Made by a program: the position numbers and the translations under genes. From the NCBI RefSeq assembly GCF_002292295.1, contig NZ_DBBS01000010.1:157914-166048 (forward strand): a DNA stretch of 8,135 bases, given 5' to 3'. The stretch's first letter is position 1. The number at the start of each line of letters is the position of its first letter. This DNA is from Sphingomonas sp. UBA978 (GTDB lineage: Bacteria; Pseudomonadota; Alphaproteobacteria; Sphingomonadales; Sphingomonadaceae). Under the pieces are notes generated by a model. The model made no database searches and had not been told where the DNA came from. It was given only the letters and a program-made list of their open reading frames with translations. Shown one piece after another: positions 6,463-8,135 of the stretch.

Positions 6463-7989
6463 GTGTCTTCCCCCCGCCGCACCTTCGCGATCATTTCCCA
6501 CCCCGACGCCGGCAAGACCACGCTGACGGAAAAGCTGCTCTATTTCGGCGGCGCGATCCATCTCGCCGGCGAGGTCAAGGCGCGCGGGGCGAACCGGCGC
6601 GCACGGTCGGACTGGATGAAGATCGAGCAGCAGCGCGGCATCTCGGTGACGTCGTCGGTGATGACGTTCGAACGCGACGGCATCACCTTCAACCTGCTCG
6701 ATACGCCGGGGCACGAGGATTTCAGCGAGGACACCTATCGCACCCTGACCGCGGTCGATTCCGCGGTAATGGTGATCGACGCCGCCAAGGGCATCGAGCC
6801 GCAGACGCGCAAATTGTTCGAGGTGTGCCGCCTGCGCAGCGTGCCGATCATCACCTTCGTCAACAAGGTCGACCGCGAAGGCCGGCCGGTGTTCGAACTG
6901 CTCGACGAGATCGCCGACATGCTCGCGCTCGACGTCTGCCCGATGAGCTGGCCGGTCGGCATGGGCGGCGAGTTCGAGGGCGTGCTCGACCTCGTCACCA
7001 ACCGCATCAGCCGCCCCGAGGGTGACAGCCGCGCCTTCCTCGGCAAGACCGAGGAGGCGCCGGTGCTGTCGGAACGCTGGAGCGAGGAGATCGAGCTGGC
7101 GCAGGCGGGCTATGCCGCCTTCGATGCCGAGGCGTATCGCAACGGCGACCTGACCCCGGTCTATTTCGGCTCCGCGCTCAAGGACTTCGGCGTCGCCGAG
7201 CTGATCGGCGCACTCGCCGAGCACGCGCCGCCGCCGCGCGCGCAGCCCGCCGAGCCCGCCCCGGTCAGCCCCGACAATGACGAGGTCACCGGCTTCGTGT
7301 TCAAGGTGCAGGCGAACATGGACCCCAACCACCGCGACCGCATCGCCTTCATGCGGCTGTGCTCGGGCACGTTCAAACGCGGCATGAAGCTGACCCCGTC
7401 GGGCAGCGGCAAGCCGATCGCGGTCCATTCACCGATCCTGTTCTTCGCGCAGAACCGCGAAGTCGCCGACGAGGCCTTTCCGGGCGACATCATCGGCATC
7501 CCCAACCACGGCACGCTGCGCGTCGGTGACACGCTGTCGGAGCGCGCCGATGTCCGCTTCACCGGTCTGCCCAATTTCGCGCCCGAAATCCTGCGTCGCG
7601 TCCAGCTCAAGGACCCGACCAAGACCAAGCAGCTGCGCAAGGCTCTGGACGACATGGCCGAGGAGGGGGTGACGCAGGTCTTCTATCCCGAGATCGGATC
7701 GAACTGGATCATCGGCGTCGTCGGCCAGCTTCAGCTCGAGGTGCTGCTGAGTCGGCTCGATGCGGAATATAAGGTCGCCGCCGGCCTCGAACCCGCGCCG
7801 TTCGAGACCGCGCGCTGGGTGTCGGCGGAGGACCCCGCCGACCTCAAGCAGTTCATGGACCTCAACCGGTCGGCGATGGCGAAGGACCGCGACAACAATC
7901 CGGTCTTTCTCGCGAAGAGCGCATGGGAGGTGAATTACATCGCCGATCGCTATGCGAAGGTCCGCTTCGCCGCGACCCGCGAACGGTAA
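6463..7989 (+). CDS. prfC: peptide chain release factor 3
   Basis: A 508-residue translational GTPase (E. coli RF3: 529) that removes RF1/RF2 from the ribosome after termination. The G domain has SHPDAGKT (P-loop, 12-19), the switch I segment QQRGISVTSSVM, DTPGHED (G3, 80-86), NKVD (G4, 134-137) and SALK (G5, 237-240). Domain II begins near G277 (GFVFKVQANMDPNHRDR), and the RF3-specific C-terminal domain includes GQLQLE (421-426). The DWMKIEQQRGISVTSSVM segment and EDTYRTL after the G3 motif separate RF3 from EF-G, LepA and BipA. The GTG at 6463 is the only plausible start: the next upstream in-frame ATG is inside the epimerase gene, and the P-loop begins 11 residues after the GTG. The ribosome site is weak (CAGAGA, 6449-6454), and the 118-base gap upstream shows no clear promoter. 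The gene is complete, with all GTPase motifs intact. Confidence 0.97.
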   Translation: MSSPRRTFAIISHPDAGKTTLTEKLLYFGGAIHLAGEVKARGANRRARSDWMKIEQQRGISVTSSVMTFERDGITFNLLDTPGHEDFSEDTYRTLTAVDSAVMVIDAAKGIEPQTRKLFEVCRLRSVPIITFVNKVDREGRPVFELLDEIADMLALDVCPMSWPVGMGGEFEGVLDLVTNRISRPEGDSRAFLGKTEEAPVLSERWSEEIELAQAGYAAFDAEAYRNGDLTPVYFGSALKDFGVAELIGALAEHAPPPRAQPAEPAPVSPDNDEVTGFVFKVQANMDPNHRDRIAFMRLCSGTFKRGMKLTPSGSGKPIAVHSPILFFAQNREVADEAFPGDIIGIPNHGTLRVGDTLSERADVRFTGLPNFAPEILRRVQLKDPTKTKQLRKALDDMAEEGVTQVFYPEIGSNWIIGVVGQLQLEVLLSRLDAEYKVAAGLEPAPFETARWVSAEDPADLKQFMDLNRSAMAKDRDNNPVFLAKSAWEVNYIADRYAKVRFAATRER

Positions 7990-8005
7990 GAGTCCCAGTT
8001 ATCGT

Positions 8006-8027
8006 CATCCCCGCGCAGGCGGGGATG
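8006..8027. repeat. CATCCCCGC/GCGGGGATG palindrome downstream of prfC
   Basis: A perfect 9-bp stem, CATCCCCGC (8006-8014) and GCGGGGATG (8019-8027), closes on GCAG and is preceded by CGT, giving the CGTCATCCCC flank. It lies 16 bases after the prfC stop and may serve as its 3'-end hairpin, although no U-tract follows. It resembles the palindrome at 2-19 read in the opposite orientation. The IS30-type sequence begins within a few bases on its right. Confidence 0.65.
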
Positions 8028-8135
8028 TGGATTCACGTTTGAAGTGCACCGATTGAGGCATGGAGGAATGCCTCGGCGGGGGTTTGGAAGTCGAGGCATT
8101 TTCTGGGTGTATCGTTGAGGCGTTTGGCAAAGGCG
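8028..8135 (-). mobile_element. end of an IS30-family insertion sequence (continues past the window)
   Basis: The right edge carries the transposase 3' end of an IS30-family element. The terminal inverted repeat should lie at or just beyond the transposase stop; the segment around 8031-8050 (containing TTTGAAGTGCAC on the plus strand) is the likely place. The exact boundary cannot be set because the other end is outside the window; 8028 is the first base after the palindrome and is used as a nominal limit. Confidence 0.6.
8033..8135 (-). CDS. IS30-family transposase, C-terminal fragment (cut by window edge)
   Basis: On the minus strand, from 8134 down to a TGA at 8035-8033, 33 codons read AFAKRLNDTPRKCLDFQTPA and then EAFLHASIGALQT. 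The LNDTPRKCLxxxTPAEAF pattern is characteristic of the end of the IS30 transposase DDE (rve-like) domain, and the ALQT ending is also common there. The catalytic D, D and E residues would lie upstream, outside the window. The frame is intact as far as seen, so the element could be whole. This stretch is too short for ordinary ORF calling; it was found by translating the reverse complement. Confidence 0.85.
   Translation of the reverse strand, partial: AFAKRLNDTPRKCLDFQTPAEAFLHASIGALQT

Noticed and set aside
5535..7428. Long minus-strand frames (5535-6521 and 6328-7428) under the epimerase and prfC genes
   Set aside because: No family motifs; they reflect GC-skewed third positions of the plus-strand genes.
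1..8135. tRNA, rRNA, CRISPR array, riboswitch, phage or defence cluster
   Set aside because: No cloverleaf, regularly spaced repeats or associated protein motifs were seen; the gaps are all shorter than about 215 bases.

Overview
The window is GC-rich chromosomal DNA, most likely from an alphaproteobacterium of the Sphingomonas type. This rests on strong GC codon bias, tightly overlapping genes, the pheS/pheT sequence style, two divergent L,D-transpeptidase genes, and short CGTCATCCC...GGGATG palindromes like those I associate with intergenic DNA in such genomes. The genus is inference; nothing here proves it.

Layout. (1) 1-3850, plus strand: a short palindrome, a small GIY-YIG nuclease gene, then pheS and pheT for the two subunits of phenylalanyl-tRNA synthetase. 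The three reading frames overlap stop-to-start (GTGA, then ATGA), so they look like one translationally coupled unit. (2) 3851-3889: a short convergent gap holding a 9-bp GC hairpin. (3) 3890-5399: two exported L,D-transpeptidase-fold proteins transcribed divergently from a 211-base AT-richer spacer. The leftward one is of the YkuD_2 type with a twin-arginine-like leader; the rightward one is a classic YkuD enzyme with a Sec-type signal peptide. (4) 5469-6344: an aldose 1-epimerase (LacX-like) family protein. (5) 6463-7989: prfC, peptide-chain release factor 3, starting at GTG. (6) 7990-8135: a second copy of the palindrome type, followed directly by the 3' end of an IS30-family transposase gene that enters from the right edge on the minus strand.

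Together the genes cover translation (tRNA charging, release-factor recycling), cell-wall cross-linking and sugar mutarotation. Most of the window is ordinary housekeeping sequence. The unusual parts are at the two ends. At the left, a GIY-YIG gene abuts a palindrome, carries what looks like a 30-base in-frame insertion bounded by a 9-base direct repeat, and is locked onto pheS. At the right, an IS30 end lies beside a similar palindrome. I see no tRNA, rRNA, CRISPR array or defence cluster, and no convincing new multi-gene system.
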